A DNA stretch of 64,000 nt from NCBI GenBank assembly GCA_964630785.1, contig CAZVZG010000010.1:62001-126000 (forward strand), given 5' to 3'. Each line of letters opens with the position of its first letter. Positions within the stretch are counted from its first letter, which is position 1. The notes beneath the pieces are model-generated. The model had not been told where the DNA came from. It made no database searches and saw nothing but the letters and a program-made list of their open reading frames with translations. This document shows positions 41,501 through 50,594 of the stretch, piece after piece. The position numbers and the translations under genes were made by a program. Origin of the DNA: JADLCX01 sp964630785. Its GTDB lineage: Bacteria > Planctomycetota > Phycisphaerae > Phycisphaerales > UBA1924.

Positions 41501-42387
41501 ACCCCAACGGCTCGACCCCGGACAACCAGGGTCCGTACACGGCGGGCGTGGCGGGCATCTTCCAGACCGGTCAGTGCTGCTCGCCGTCGTCGACGCCGCC
41601 GCTGTCGGGCTGCTCGACCTCGACGGACTGCTCGCCGTTCTACGGCGCGTGTGTGCACTCGGCCGAGGACGGCCTGAGCGACGCGGTCTGCACGCTGCAG
41701 AACCAGGCCCGCTGCGAGCGGCGGTTCTATGCGGGCGGGCTGTTCGGCACGTTCGCGGGCACGCAGACGGTGTGCAGCCCGGCATCGCTGCAGACGCTCG
41801 CGGGCGCTTGCTGCTACACGCCTCCGGGCGAGACCTGCCCGGTGTGCACGATCCAGCCGGCGGACCCGACGACGGGCCAGTCGCCGCGCTGCACGGAGGA
41901 GTTCAACGGCGGGTTGAACGGGACGTTCGCGGGCATCGGCACGACCTGCACGCCGGCGTCCTGCCCGTCGGTGGGCGCGTGCTGCGTGAGCGGGAGCTGC
42001 ACGCCGACGTGCCAGGCGCTTTGCGACCTCAACGGCGGCACGTTCAGCGGCGTGGGCGTCGCCTGCGACCCCGATCCGTGCAACTCGACCACGGGGGCCT
42101 GCTGCAGCGGCAGCACCTGTGCGACCTCGACGCAGGCGGAGTGCACCGGTGTGAACACGCACTTCGCGGGCACGGGCACGGTGTGCAACGTGTTCGGGAC
42201 CAACAACACCACGCCGTGCTGCCTGGCAGACTACAACCAGTCGGGCGCGGTGAGCGTGCAGGACATCTTCGACTTCCTCTCGGGCTACTTCACCTTCAAC
42301 ATGCAGGCCGACATCAACGCCTCAGGCATGGTGAGCGTGCAGGACATCTTCGACTTCCTCGGGGCCTACTTCTCCGGGTGCAACTGA
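38560..42387 (+). CDS. Giant exported protein with about 13 GACC cysteine repeats and dockerin-like tail
   Basis: 1275 residues from the ATG at 38560. The signal peptide ends A-M-A. The N-terminal part has HAF-like segments (DISGDGNTVVGS, DISGNGRYITGG, ISADGNTIVGTA). It is then dominated by about 13 cysteine repeats of the form (G)ACC-x(2-9)-C-x(6-8)-C...G-x-G-x-x-C-x(4)-C, for example GACCFGPGGPNATCAIDVAT and GACCVSGSCTPTCQALC. About residues 615-715 (YNVAQQEFIRLGMVG, EKETPTGSNNWV-type text) are Ig-like. Two dockerin-like loops (ADYNQSGAVSVQDIFDFL, ADINASGMVSVQDIFDFL) end F-S-G-C-N. The gene is the longest exported one here; it stands alone. Confidence 0.85.
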   Translation: MDLVRTLKSVVLAAVLGACSSSAMAQPKLVLTQAGSDISGDGNTVVGSILNANVFGQYVAFTRGVGFGFMGPATTGGDGRLQVSDVNAGAFWAATSLYNGSFGTPYWPPENPGLFGNYTGTRACCNGTICTVVDSAACTGMALYTGSATCEPNPCPPDPNPPLVGACCNRTTLVCTVTSQAACAANGAEYYWIGNLTTCGNYPCSHGHTIPFRYDSTTNTWTNAGAIPNNTGGPGQGSAHCDAGIATSYDISGNGRYITGGSWYGAFGTVACGTRGFIYDNTNGSVKMLPLVGTSAGCQNFSQGDRVSNNGVVVGRDMHATTTPTGDQISCNAGCLAVWEPDPVTGQYFMPRTPRACCTGSTCTVIDPQQCAGLALAATTCAPATCPAGAPATGACCNADSLNCSITTQAGCGSPDFWVGAGVCTPHNLCLPATETVLDEYGSGAIGTKVITRDGTVVAGQISDGTAEYELGDPSLVGSLCKYVKNSATGAWDRVILGKPAPRCQSVGGMFATAISADGNTIVGTAIYGGNSFFTACDIRGFIWSPSINEGVPMDFQTYVDSLNGNNPYPPTGSGLSIGAGISADGNAVMVTWTPPPPAACGNTGGLADLGRAGVLYLNGTGIGCEPPRIAGGPYNVAQQEFIRLGMVGNVFVAGSYPMTTQWQKETPTGSNNWVNLEDSCGQFTSDNSWTYEGTHGFQLRVNMLADPAARDGNYRVVITNSCGSATSQVADIHAVTGACCYNNGGAIACTLEMSSRCTGTLTDFGYLSGTYLGDNTVCTPTSCDAAAGACCFGPGGPNATCAIDVATHCTQSVLDGGNGGVFAGGGTVCGPAACGSVSGACCYSTDGVSTSCVVDLTTRCTSPVSSGGLAGVYAGNGTVCAPGDVCPAGTPGVGACCYNFDNLSEMVCTILPQTTCTATPLNGGHLGKYIGDGAVCGPSTCKPGVFGTGSGLGACCFTDPNNPASGVICTVRSRANCQNYPNGSTPDNQGPYTAGVAGIFQTGQCCSPSSTPPLSGCSTSTDCSPFYGACVHSAEDGLSDAVCTLQNQARCERRFYAGGLFGTFAGTQTVCSPASLQTLAGACCYTPPGETCPVCTIQPADPTTGQSPRCTEEFNGGLNGTFAGIGTTCTPASCPSVGACCVSGSCTPTCQALCDLNGGTFSGVGVACDPDPCNSTTGACCSGSTCATSTQAECTGVNTHFAGTGTVCNVFGTNNTTPCCLADYNQSGAVSVQDIFDFLSGYFTFNMQADINASGMVSVQDIFDFLGAYFSGCN

Positions 42388-42467
42388 CGGGTTGGGACTA
42401 CACCACGGAAGGTCACCACTGAGGGCACAGGGGCCACGGAGAAGCGCGGCGCGGTCGCAACCAGACG

Positions 42468-42518
42468 CGAAGCAGGAACTCAGAGAAAGGGGAGAGCGCG
42501 GAGGGGCTCAGAGACGGA
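42468..42518 (+). repeat. Dispersed ~50-bp intergenic repeat, copy D
   Basis: CGAAGCAGGAACTCAGAGAA, then AGGGGAGAGCGCGGAGGGG and CTCAGAGACGGA: closely related to the minus-strand copies at 2839-2889 and 22554-22604. A degenerate inverted partner (tctctgagttcc type) follows at 42539-42575. The gap 42388-42720 otherwise shows no gene. Confidence 0.75.
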
Positions 42519-42720
42519 CTCTCATGGATCGGACTCGGAGTCTCTCTCATCCTTCCCAGTTCTCTGAGTTCCATCGGGAAGTTGTCGCAAGGCGCGGGGA
42601 ATCCCGGCGAAAGCAGCGCGGGGTTCCTACAGGAATCAGCGCTCGCTCAGTGCTCTCGGTGTGCTCAGTGGTGAGTTCAATGCACTGCGTGCGCGGCCAC
42701 TGATCGAGCGGACGGACGGG

Positions 42721-43641
42721 TCAGGGCCGGTAGTACTCCGGCAGCGTGTAGCCCAGGTACGAGAAGCCCCGCTCTCGGTACGGCGAGACGTTCTGGTAGT
42801 TGCTCGGCGGCTGGTCGTAGGTGTCGAGGTACATGCGGACGAGGCGCGCGTCGGACTTGAAGAACGACGCGTGCCCGTCCACGAACGAGACGTTGAAGCC
42901 CTCGTTACCGTGGTTGTTCCACGGGTCGGGCCAGTTGTTGATGCCGTCGGGGCGGCCGATGCCGGGCACGACCGACTGGTCGTTGTCGTTGTCGATCGTC
43001 AGGTAGCACCTCTCCGGGAAGTTCACGTTTGCCGCGGTCTTGACTGTGTTGCGGGTGTGCAGATCGAAGAGCTCGGGTGCGTCGGTGCGGCTCCACCCGA
43101 GCTGGTCGCCGACGGAAGAGTTGGGCGGCGCGGCGATGACCGTGCCGTCGAGGTACTTGCCCGCGTAGAACCACGAGCGGACCTCGTAGCTGTGGCCGCC
43201 GCTGCTGTCGTCGCGATCGCGGGCCGCGAAGAACGTATCACGGATGAAATCGCGTGCGTAGAGCGCGATGGCGTCCTGGCCCAGGTCCTGGCTGAGGGTG
43301 AGGTCGGGACGGATGCGGTTGCGCGTGGAGGGGCAGATCGCGACGTTGTAGTCGCTGATGTAGTCGGGGAAGAGCCAGCTGATGTTGTCCTCCCAGTCGA
43401 AGAGCGTGGGGATGAAGTACCCCAGCTTCACGTCGAGGCTGTAGCTGTTGCACGCGAGGGCGAGCTGACGTGTGTTGGAGAGGCACCGGGTGCGACGGGC
43501 CGATTCGCGGGCCGCGCTGAGGGCGGGCAGCAGCAGCCCGACGAGCAGCGCGATGATCGCGATGACCACGAGCAGTTCGATGAGCGTGAAGGCGGCGCGT
43601 CGGGTTGGGGCGGCCGGACGTGTGGAGTGGTCGGGCGGCAC
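42721..43641 (-). CDS. DUF1559-like pseudopilin
   Basis: 306 residues from a GTG at 43641. The prepilin signal is A-A-F-T-L-I-E-L-L-V-V-I-A-I-I-A-L-L-V-G with Glu at position 5 of the mature protein, and an A-L-S-A-A-R-E-S-A-R-R-T-R-C helix after it. The C-terminal V-S-F-V-D-G-H block (FNVSFVDGHASFFK) is the hallmark of DUF1559-type planctomycete pseudopilins. The fold is an inner-membrane-anchored extracytoplasmic domain with roles in type II/pilus-like systems. It is divergent from the flavin monooxygenase at 43768. Confidence 0.85.
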   Translation of the reverse strand: MPPDHSTRPAAPTRRAAFTLIELLVVIAIIALLVGLLLPALSAARESARRTRCLSNTRQLALACNSYSLDVKLGYFIPTLFDWEDNISWLFPDYISDYNVAICPSTRNRIRPDLTLSQDLGQDAIALYARDFIRDTFFAARDRDDSSGGHSYEVRSWFYAGKYLDGTVIAAPPNSSVGDQLGWSRTDAPELFDLHTRNTVKTAANVNFPERCYLTIDNDNDQSVVPGIGRPDGINNWPDPWNNHGNEGFNVSFVDGHASFFKSDARLVRMYLDTYDQPPSNYQNVSPYRERGFSYLGYTLPEYYRP

Positions 43642-43767
43642 GGTGCAAACAGTTTACGGGGGTGCGCTGGGCGCGTGCGCCACCGATCTGTTGGCCCCCC
43701 CCGCCAGCCCCCCGGGCGAGTGCATCCGGACGGCGTACTGTGCCGGCGAGACCTCAGGAGCACCGCA

Positions 43768-44934
43768 ATGCCTCAGCCCGGCCCGACGCTGATCGTGGGC
43801 GCGGGGCCGGTGGGCCTGGCCGCGGCGGTCATGATGGCGGCACGGACCCGACACGCGAGGATCGTCGAGCGCCGCGATGCGCCCTCTCGCGAGTCACGGA
43901 CCCTCGCCGTCAACCCCCGCACGCTCGATATCCTGGCGCCGACCGGTGTGAGCGCCGAGATGCTCACTCGGGGCCTGCGCATCGAGCGGGTGCGGATGTA
44001 CCGCCGCGACCGGCAGATCGCCGAAGTCCCGCTGGCGGGCCTGCACCTGCGGTATCCGTTCATGCTCGCTCTGTCGCAGTCGGCGTCGGAGCGGCTGATG
44101 GAAGAGGCACTTGCTCGGGCCGGTGGGCGCGTCGAGCGCGGCACCACGCTCACGCATTGCCGATCCGTGGAGAGCGGGGTTGAGGCGACGCTCCGGCACG
44201 CGGATGGGCGGATCGAGGCGGTTGTCGCGCCCCGACTGCTGGCCGCCGATGGGGCCCACAGCACGGTGCGGGAACGGATGGGCGTGGGCTTTGCGGGCTC
44301 CGAGTTCGCGCGCCCGTGGCGGCTGGCCGACGTACCGCTCAAGACCGACCTGGACCCGCACGCGGCCCACGTGGCGCTGCTCGACGATCGAGCCTTCTTG
44401 TTCGCGGTCCGGGCCGTGGAGGACGCGCGGACGGAGGACCCCGCGAACGCACTGTGGCGGCTGATCAGCAACGGGCCGGACCCGCTGTCGCTGCTGTTCC
44501 GCGCGACGCCGACGGGTGAGCCGGTCTGGGCGTCGTCGTTCAGCATCGCGCACCGGCTGGCCGCGGAGTTTGCCACGGGCGGCGTGTACCTCGCGGGCGA
44601 CGCGGCCCACGTCCACTCGCCGATCGGCGCTCGCGGCATGAACCTGGGCATCGAAGATGCGGCGGTGTTTGCCGAACTGGAGGCTGCGGGGCGGCTGGCG
44701 GAGTACGCGACCCGGCGCCGGCCGGTGGATGCGGCCGTTGTGCGGCGGGTGAAACTGCTCTCCAGGGTCGCGGCGGCGGAGGGTTGGGCGTTCGGGTTGT
44801 TGCGGGGTTGGGTGCTGCCGCGGGTGGTCCGGAGCCCGCGTCTGCGCCCGCGGTTCCTTGCGACGCTCGCGGGACTGGACCACCCCGCTCCCGAGCCTGT
44901 GCCCGCCGTGCGGCCCGTCCCGCAAGCCGAATGA
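43768..44934 (+). CDS. FAD-dependent monooxygenase (PHBH/UbiH-like)
   Basis: 388 residues from the ATG at 43768 with an AGGAG site. The FAD-binding start LIVGAGPVGLAAAVMMA has the G-x-G-x-x-G fingerprint. The middle D-G-A-H-S-T-V-R-E-R matches the DG motif, and GVYLAGDAAHVHSPIGARGMNLGIEDA is the second FAD motif (G-D-A). This combination defines class A flavoprotein aromatic hydroxylases. Neighbours do not tell the substrate. The C-terminus is basic and Pro-rich. Candidate roles are aromatic hydroxylation in quinone or secondary metabolism. Confidence 0.88.
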   Translation: MPQPGPTLIVGAGPVGLAAAVMMAARTRHARIVERRDAPSRESRTLAVNPRTLDILAPTGVSAEMLTRGLRIERVRMYRRDRQIAEVPLAGLHLRYPFMLALSQSASERLMEEALARAGGRVERGTTLTHCRSVESGVEATLRHADGRIEAVVAPRLLAADGAHSTVRERMGVGFAGSEFARPWRLADVPLKTDLDPHAAHVALLDDRAFLFAVRAVEDARTEDPANALWRLISNGPDPLSLLFRATPTGEPVWASSFSIAHRLAAEFATGGVYLAGDAAHVHSPIGARGMNLGIEDAAVFAELEAAGRLAEYATRRRPVDAAVVRRVKLLSRVAAAEGWAFGLLRGWVLPRVVRSPRLRPRFLATLAGLDHPAPEPVPAVRPVPQAE

Positions 44935-44986
44935 AGCCTGGGAGTCGGGCGGTACGTCGGTAGACTCAAGTGAAGGAGGAGCTGCG

Positions 44987-46678
44987 ATGCGAAGTGGATG
45001 GACGGGCGTGGCGGGGGCGCTTATGGCGGCGGCGGGCGCGTTCGGACAGGGCGCTTCGGTGACCGTCGATTGCAGCGGGGCGAGCGTGCCGTCTTCGGGC
45101 TCGACCGCGCCGGACATCGTGCGCACGAGCACGGCGACGATCCAGGGCGCGAGCGGGTACCAGTTCGTATTTAACCCGATGGTCCACGGCACGGGCTTTC
45201 TGGGCATCGTCGCGATCGGCCTGACGCCGCGCCCTCTGGGCGATGTGCTCAACGGCTTCTTTGTCGGCGGCCAGCGCACACTCTACGGCGCGATGCGCAA
45301 CCCCTCGGGCACGCTGCCGACGTTGCTGGATACCGAGCCCGTCGGCGGCGTGTTCGGCGGCTTCAGCATCAACCTGACATTCAAGCAGGAGCTGCTCGCC
45401 GACGGGCGCGGCCGGGCCTCGATCACCAACATCGCCAAGCCCTCGGGCCTGGGCATCGCGGTGGACAGCGGAGGGGCGGTGTTCACGGTGTGGAGCCCGC
45501 CCGCGCCGACGGTGAGTGAGTGGCAGTTCGAGGGCGACCTGATGTCGGTGAAGCAGAGCGGGGCCGCGCCGGCGTCCGGTCCGGGGCGGATCCGCTACCT
45601 CGACGATCCGGCGTTCGGGCCGATCCTCGGCGGCGTGGGCGCAGAAGACACCTACCCGAGCCCGCCCACGCCCACGGGTGTGACGCAGATGCAATCGTCC
45701 TTCGGCACGACGGCGGCGTTCGGATTGCCGCCCGTCGGCGGCGAGCAGGACACGGTGTATCGCACCAGCCCGTGCCGCAACGTGAGCGCACCGGACGACA
45801 CCGCCAAGAGCCGCGGTCTGGGGCTCGCGCTCTGGCCCAACACGCGAGACTACTGGCCGGACGACCGGATCGGGCAGTGGACGATGGTGTGGGACATGCT
45901 GATCCCCCAGGCCTCGTGGGACGCGGCCCTCGCCGCGGGCACGCCGTGCGTCGCGCTCGTCGAGGACAGCCAGAACAACAACTCGGCCGCGGACGCGGTG
46001 ATCCGCGTGACCGGGGCCGCGCCGGGGGGGGGGGCGGCCAGCGTCGGTTACAGCCTCGACCAAGTGGGCAACGCGACGGTGCCGACGCCGGCCATCCAGC
46101 CGGACCAGTGGTTCAGGCTGGCGCTGGTGGTCGACCACTACAGCCGGCGCGTCGGCAGGGTGTATGTCAACGGCGTGCTCGCGGGAACAACCGGCAGCGA
46201 CTGGCTCTACAACGCGTGCAAGAGTGCCGACCCGCGCTGGGGCGACATATCGAGCACGAACCCGGCCGGCTCGCCGATCGACCCCGCAGCCTGGGTCGGC
46301 TGGGGCGCGTTCCCGAGCCCGTGGGCGAAACAGGCGGCGACTCCGAATGCGCCCACCGCCTCCACCGTCGGTCTGTTCGCGGACATCAACGGGCGCGGCG
46401 AGAGCGTGTACATCGCGAATCTGGCGTTCACGGACGAGGCGATGACAGACGCCCAGATCGCCGCGCTGGGCGGACCCAACGCCCGGGGCATCGTGTACCC
46501 GCGCCCCGCGCCATGCGCGGCCGACTTCAACGGGCAGAACGGGGTCACGGTTCAGGACATCTTCGACTTCCTGAGCGCGTACTTCGCCGGGAGCACGAAC
46601 GCCGACTTCAACCACTCGGGCGGCGTGACGGTGCAGGACATCTTTGATTTTCTCGGGGCGTATTTCGTGGGTTGCTGA
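44987..46678 (+). CDS. Exported lectin-like protein with dockerin-like tail
   Basis: 563 residues from the ATG at 44987; AAGGAGGA is well placed. The signal peptide is GWTGVAGALMAAAGAFGQG. Residues about 290-490 resemble a LamG/concanavalin-type fold (WTMVWDMLIPQASWDAAL, QWFRLALVVDHYSRRVGRVY, VNGVLAG). The C-terminus has ADFNGQNGVTVQDIFDFL and ADFNHSGGVTVQDIFDFL, ending F-V-G-C. It is the next gene after the monooxygenase on the same strand (52-base gap); whether co-transcribed is unknown. A carbohydrate-binding role is plausible but unproven. Confidence 0.75.
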   Translation: MRSGWTGVAGALMAAAGAFGQGASVTVDCSGASVPSSGSTAPDIVRTSTATIQGASGYQFVFNPMVHGTGFLGIVAIGLTPRPLGDVLNGFFVGGQRTLYGAMRNPSGTLPTLLDTEPVGGVFGGFSINLTFKQELLADGRGRASITNIAKPSGLGIAVDSGGAVFTVWSPPAPTVSEWQFEGDLMSVKQSGAAPASGPGRIRYLDDPAFGPILGGVGAEDTYPSPPTPTGVTQMQSSFGTTAAFGLPPVGGEQDTVYRTSPCRNVSAPDDTAKSRGLGLALWPNTRDYWPDDRIGQWTMVWDMLIPQASWDAALAAGTPCVALVEDSQNNNSAADAVIRVTGAAPGGGAASVGYSLDQVGNATVPTPAIQPDQWFRLALVVDHYSRRVGRVYVNGVLAGTTGSDWLYNACKSADPRWGDISSTNPAGSPIDPAAWVGWGAFPSPWAKQAATPNAPTASTVGLFADINGRGESVYIANLAFTDEAMTDAQIAALGGPNARGIVYPRPAPCAADFNGQNGVTVQDIFDFLSAYFAGSTNADFNHSGGVTVQDIFDFLGAYFVGC

Positions 46679-46863
46679 CGTGACGGTGCCGGACGGCGGT
46701 GCGATTGACCCGCGGCGGTTCCGGCGAGACCGGGATCGTGGCGTCGAGGCCCGTGACACCGCGATTTCCCTGGATTCGCGGCCGGTTTCCTTGCACCCCG
46801 TCCAAAGGACGATGTAGCATTGGAAGTACCGCGGCATCGAAACGTGCCATCGGAGGTGCCACC

Positions 46864-49566
46864 GTGCGTCACGCTCTAGCGTTCGGAACCGTCGTGTTGC
46901 TGCTCCTTACCGATGCCGCGTTCTCCCAGACGTCGTGGCCGATGCGTCAGCGTGATGCGGCCAACACCGGCCGCGCGGACTTTGCGATCCCCGCCGCGCG
47001 TCAGGGGCCGGGCCTGTTCACCGCGGTCTCGTGGCAGGTGCCATCTCCCGGCGGGCCCGACAACGGCGCGTTCTCAAGCGGCCAGATGGTGTACTTCGAC
47101 GGCGTGGGCCCGGGTGGGGCAGACCTCGTCGTCGGCAGCTATCACTGGCCCAAGGGTGTCCAGGGTATGAACCGGCACACCGGCGAGGTTTACTGGGCCG
47201 GCAACCCGGACGGGGGTGAGAGTATCGGCGCGAACGCGGCAGCGTTCAGCCCGACGGGAATGACTGTCTACGTGACCAACGATGCAACGCCGGGTACGCT
47301 GATGGCGTTCGGCTCGGCCGTCGGTCCGAGCGACTACTGGTCCAACGCCGGCTCCAACGACGTTGACGCGGGGGCGTGGTCGCCGAAGGTTCTCTCCGAT
47401 GGGCGCATCGTTACAAGCAACTGGTGCGACTCGGTATTGTGCTTTGCCGACAACGGGATTTCGCTCACTCGGACGGCCCGGGCCGAGAGCAGTTGCTCCT
47501 GCTATCCGGGCAGTGCTGTTTTTCAGGACGGCTCGCTCACGCGGGTGTACACCCCGAGCCGTTGCGGGTTTGTCACCTGCTACAACGGGGCCGACGGGGC
47601 CCAACTCTGGCGCACGAACGTCGGCCCCGCGACGGATGCGGGCGTCACGGCCGACCCGTTGTCGGGCAACCTGTACCTGAACATCGGCGTCGACGACGTG
47701 TACGTGGTCGGCCTCGACAAGTTCGGCCAGCCCTTGTGGACAGGCGGGGCGGGCGTGCGCGTGTACGACTGGGTCTCGGGCGTGAACAACCCGCAGCGGG
47801 CGCAGTCGGCGGGAGCGCTGAGTCACGACGCGGGGACCTACTACTTCCAGACCGTGAGCCAACAGGGCGACGGGCTGCTCTACGCGATCAACACCGCCGA
47901 CGGCCAGATCAGGTGGGTCTACCCGACGCTGAGCCGCGGCTGGGAGATGCAGGCATCGTCTCCGATCGTGACGCCCAACGGAATCGTGATTGTCGGCAAC
48001 AACGGGGGGCGGCGGTACTTCGTCATCAGGGACGACGCGATCGCGGGCACGCTGCTGGCGACCTTCGACAGCTCGCCCGGCGGCTCGCAGGACGGTGTCG
48101 CCAGCGCGTCGGCCATGCTCTCGGCCGATGGTTTCCTCTATCTGCCTGTGCGCACAGGGTGGACGTACCCATACGCCGGGGGGCCGACACCGACCGGCGC
48201 GGTGTCGAACGTGTTCACGGCGTTCGACCTCCGTGAGAACCCCGAGATTCTGCTGCCGGGACCCACGAAGGTCCGTGCGTTCGCGGGGAATGCGAGCGTG
48301 CGGATTTTATGGCAACCCATCAGCGTGGACCCGCAGGTGTTCAGCCACTACGCGGTGTACAGAGACACCACGGCGTTCTCGTCGATCGCCGGCCTGACGC
48401 CCATCGCGACGCTTCCGAGCATGGTTGCCAACACTTTCACGGACACCTCGGCTCAGAACGGTGTGTCGTATCACTACGCGGTCTCCGCTGTGGCGGTGGG
48501 TGGGGGCGAGCGTGAGCAGGTCCAGAGCATCGGGCCCAGGACACCCCGTGACGAGAGCGATCTGCAGGTGGTCTCGATCTCGCGCACGCCGCGATACCCG
48601 CGGTACGCGCCGGACTACGCCAATCTCACCGTGACCGAGCCGGGCGGGTTCGGGCCGTACAACTTCAGCGTCGCCACGGGCCTGGGGATGGGCCAGACAA
48701 GCGCCACGCAGCGGTTCCCGAACCCGGGCGATCCGGTCACCTACACCGCGCAGGTCCGCAACCGCGGCACGAACGCGTGGTCCACGCCGGTGAACGTGAC
48801 GTGGACCGTTGACGGCTCGGTGCAGCAGTCGGGTGTGCAGCCGGTGAGCCTGGCGCCCGGGGCATCGGCGTCGTTCGCGTACACACGCCCGTGGGAAGAC
48901 ACCGAACGCGTCATCGGTTGCTCGATCGACGCCGTGGACGCGCGGGCGACGAACAACTCGCGCCAGATCTCTACACGCTCCGTCGCATTCCTGTCCTACG
49001 TCGATCGGACGTACCTCGAGGATTTCCGCGAGCAGACGCCGGATTATCCGCAGAGCACGACCGACGATCTGCTCGACTGGCTCAACCGGCACATGGACCG
49101 GTTCAACCAGATGTTCGCCGACGCGCCCGCGGGAGGCACACCCAAGCGGGTGCACTTCGACGTGCTGGAGGTGCTCGACGACGACACTTCCGATCCCGCC
49201 ATCGACACGATCCCCTTCGCCGTGTTCCCGTTCCGTTACCGTGCCGGCGAGGGCACGCTGCGCCTGAGCGGCTACTTCAGCGCCGCCGACGATATCGACT
49301 ACGGCCTGCTCCACGAGATGGGCCATCAACTTGGCCTCATCGACCTGTACCGCCTCGACACCCCGGCGTCGATCAATCAGGTGAGCGGCACGCCGTACTT
49401 CACCTTTCCCGGGCTCATGCACGGCGTGTCGCCTTTCCTTTCGGAGAACTCGTCGCACGCCCTGACCCACTGGTATCTCAAGGCGCACGGGTATTACGGG
49501 CAGTACCTGTACAGCCTTCCGGAATCCTGCCGGTGCGTGTGCTGGGATACGGCGATCAGCCGGTGA
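46864..49566 (+). CDS. Exported beta-propeller/FN3/metalloprotease protein, truncated by frameshift
   Basis: 900 residues from a GTG at 46864 with a GGAGG site. After the signal peptide, WPMRQRDAANTGR starts a PQQ-like beta-propeller (to about residue 460). An FN3-like domain follows (VRAFAGNASVRILWQ, YHYAVSAV), then a CARDB-like domain (VTYTAQVRNRGTNAWSTPV), then a protease-like domain with HEMGHQLGLID at 817-827 and a PGLMHG turn (HExxHxxGxxD). It ends in an unrelated tail (SCRCVCWDTAISR). The matching continuation sits in another frame, 49533-50594, so this looks like the broken front part of one 3.7-kb gene. Confidence 0.75.
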   Translation: MRHALAFGTVVLLLLTDAAFSQTSWPMRQRDAANTGRADFAIPAARQGPGLFTAVSWQVPSPGGPDNGAFSSGQMVYFDGVGPGGADLVVGSYHWPKGVQGMNRHTGEVYWAGNPDGGESIGANAAAFSPTGMTVYVTNDATPGTLMAFGSAVGPSDYWSNAGSNDVDAGAWSPKVLSDGRIVTSNWCDSVLCFADNGISLTRTARAESSCSCYPGSAVFQDGSLTRVYTPSRCGFVTCYNGADGAQLWRTNVGPATDAGVTADPLSGNLYLNIGVDDVYVVGLDKFGQPLWTGGAGVRVYDWVSGVNNPQRAQSAGALSHDAGTYYFQTVSQQGDGLLYAINTADGQIRWVYPTLSRGWEMQASSPIVTPNGIVIVGNNGGRRYFVIRDDAIAGTLLATFDSSPGGSQDGVASASAMLSADGFLYLPVRTGWTYPYAGGPTPTGAVSNVFTAFDLRENPEILLPGPTKVRAFAGNASVRILWQPISVDPQVFSHYAVYRDTTAFSSIAGLTPIATLPSMVANTFTDTSAQNGVSYHYAVSAVAVGGGEREQVQSIGPRTPRDESDLQVVSISRTPRYPRYAPDYANLTVTEPGGFGPYNFSVATGLGMGQTSATQRFPNPGDPVTYTAQVRNRGTNAWSTPVNVTWTVDGSVQQSGVQPVSLAPGASASFAYTRPWEDTERVIGCSIDAVDARATNNSRQISTRSVAFLSYVDRTYLEDFREQTPDYPQSTTDDLLDWLNRHMDRFNQMFADAPAGGTPKRVHFDVLEVLDDDTSDPAIDTIPFAVFPFRYRAGEGTLRLSGYFSAADDIDYGLLHEMGHQLGLIDLYRLDTPASINQVSGTPYFTFPGLMHGVSPFLSENSSHALTHWYLKAHGYYGQYLYSLPESCRCVCWDTAISR

Positions 49567-50594
49567 TCGGCGCCACGGTGAGCGTTTATCAGCGGTGCGA
49601 GCGGCCGGGCGTCGGCGACGTGATCAGCGATCAGGTCAAGTTCCAGGGGACGACCGACTCTCAGGGTGTGTACACCCTGCCCAACGTGCCCATCGACACG
49701 CAGCTGGCCCCGCCCGCGTTCAACGGCGATTACATCAGGCCCAACCCGTTCGGGTACATCGCGGTGGTGGGCAGCAACGGGCTGCTGCTGCTGAAGATCG
49801 AGAAGGACGGATTCGCGGACTACGCGTGGCTCGACATCACCGAGGTGAACAACGCGTACTACGACGGACAGGCATCGGTCGCGACCTTCGAACGTCGGGT
49901 GGCGCTGGGCGGGCCCATCCAGATCACACCGCCGCGGGATATGACCGAGAGCAACGCCGTCGAATGGTTCCACGCCGCGGAAGACGGAGTGCTGACTCTC
50001 AGCGACGACACGGCGATCCACGACACGGGTGCCGCCTCGTTGCGGGCCGTAGCCACCGGGGGGGGCGACAACACCATCCGCTATCCCGGCGCGTTCCGCG
50101 CCCGGTGGAACCTCTCGGGTGTGAACAGCGTCGTGCTGCACGCACGGGCGATCAACAACAACTCGCCGCAGTTTCAGAACCTCTCGCCGACGGTCCGACT
50201 GCTCAGCCGAGACGGCTATATCCAGTTGCAACCCCACGACGACGTGCTCAATGGCGCGGTGACTCAGTGGGTGACGTTCACGATCCCCCTCGCCGGCAAC
50301 GCCGAATGGACGCGTTCGGAGCTCGGGTCGCCCGACATTTCGGCGGTCTCGGGCTTGGAGATCCACGCTGACACCTGGGGCGCGGGTTTCACGCTCTGGC
50401 TGGACGGCGTCGGGTTCGACCCCTCGCCCTGTCCGGCGGACTTCAACGGCTCGGGATCGGTGTCCGTGCAGGACATTTTCGACTTCCTCGGAGCGTACTT
50501 CGCCGTGAGCCCCGCGGCCGACTTCAACCGATCCGGGGCCGTGTCGGTGCAGGACATCTTTGATTTTCTCTCAGCCTACTTCTCGGCCTGTTGA
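49533..50594 (+). pseudogene. C-terminal part of the frameshifted protease gene, with dockerin-like tail
   Basis: 353 codons in a different frame from 46864-49566. It is bounded here at the GTG of VRVLGYGDQPVIGATVSVYQ because there is no ribosome-binding site. It reads as a carboxypeptidase-regulatory-like repeat (GVYTLPNVPIDTQL) and a CBM-like beta-sandwich (WNLSGVNSVVLHARAINN). Two dockerin-like loops (ADFNGSGSVSVQDIFDFL, ADFNRSGAVSVQDIFDFL) end F-S-A-C. Restoring one missing base near 49518-49525 joins it to the upstream protease. The stop overlaps the convergent kinase gene by 19 bases. Confidence 0.75.

Noticed and set aside
39094..42162. A 1022-residue open frame antisense to the giant Cys-rich protein
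   Set aside because: Arg/Ala-rich shadow of repeats on the plus strand; no start signal or recognisable motif.
48891..49532. Upstream part of the shifted frame as a gene of its own
   Set aside because: It is Arg/Pro-rich and out of frame with the conserved protease domain; only the portion after the frameshift reads like protein.
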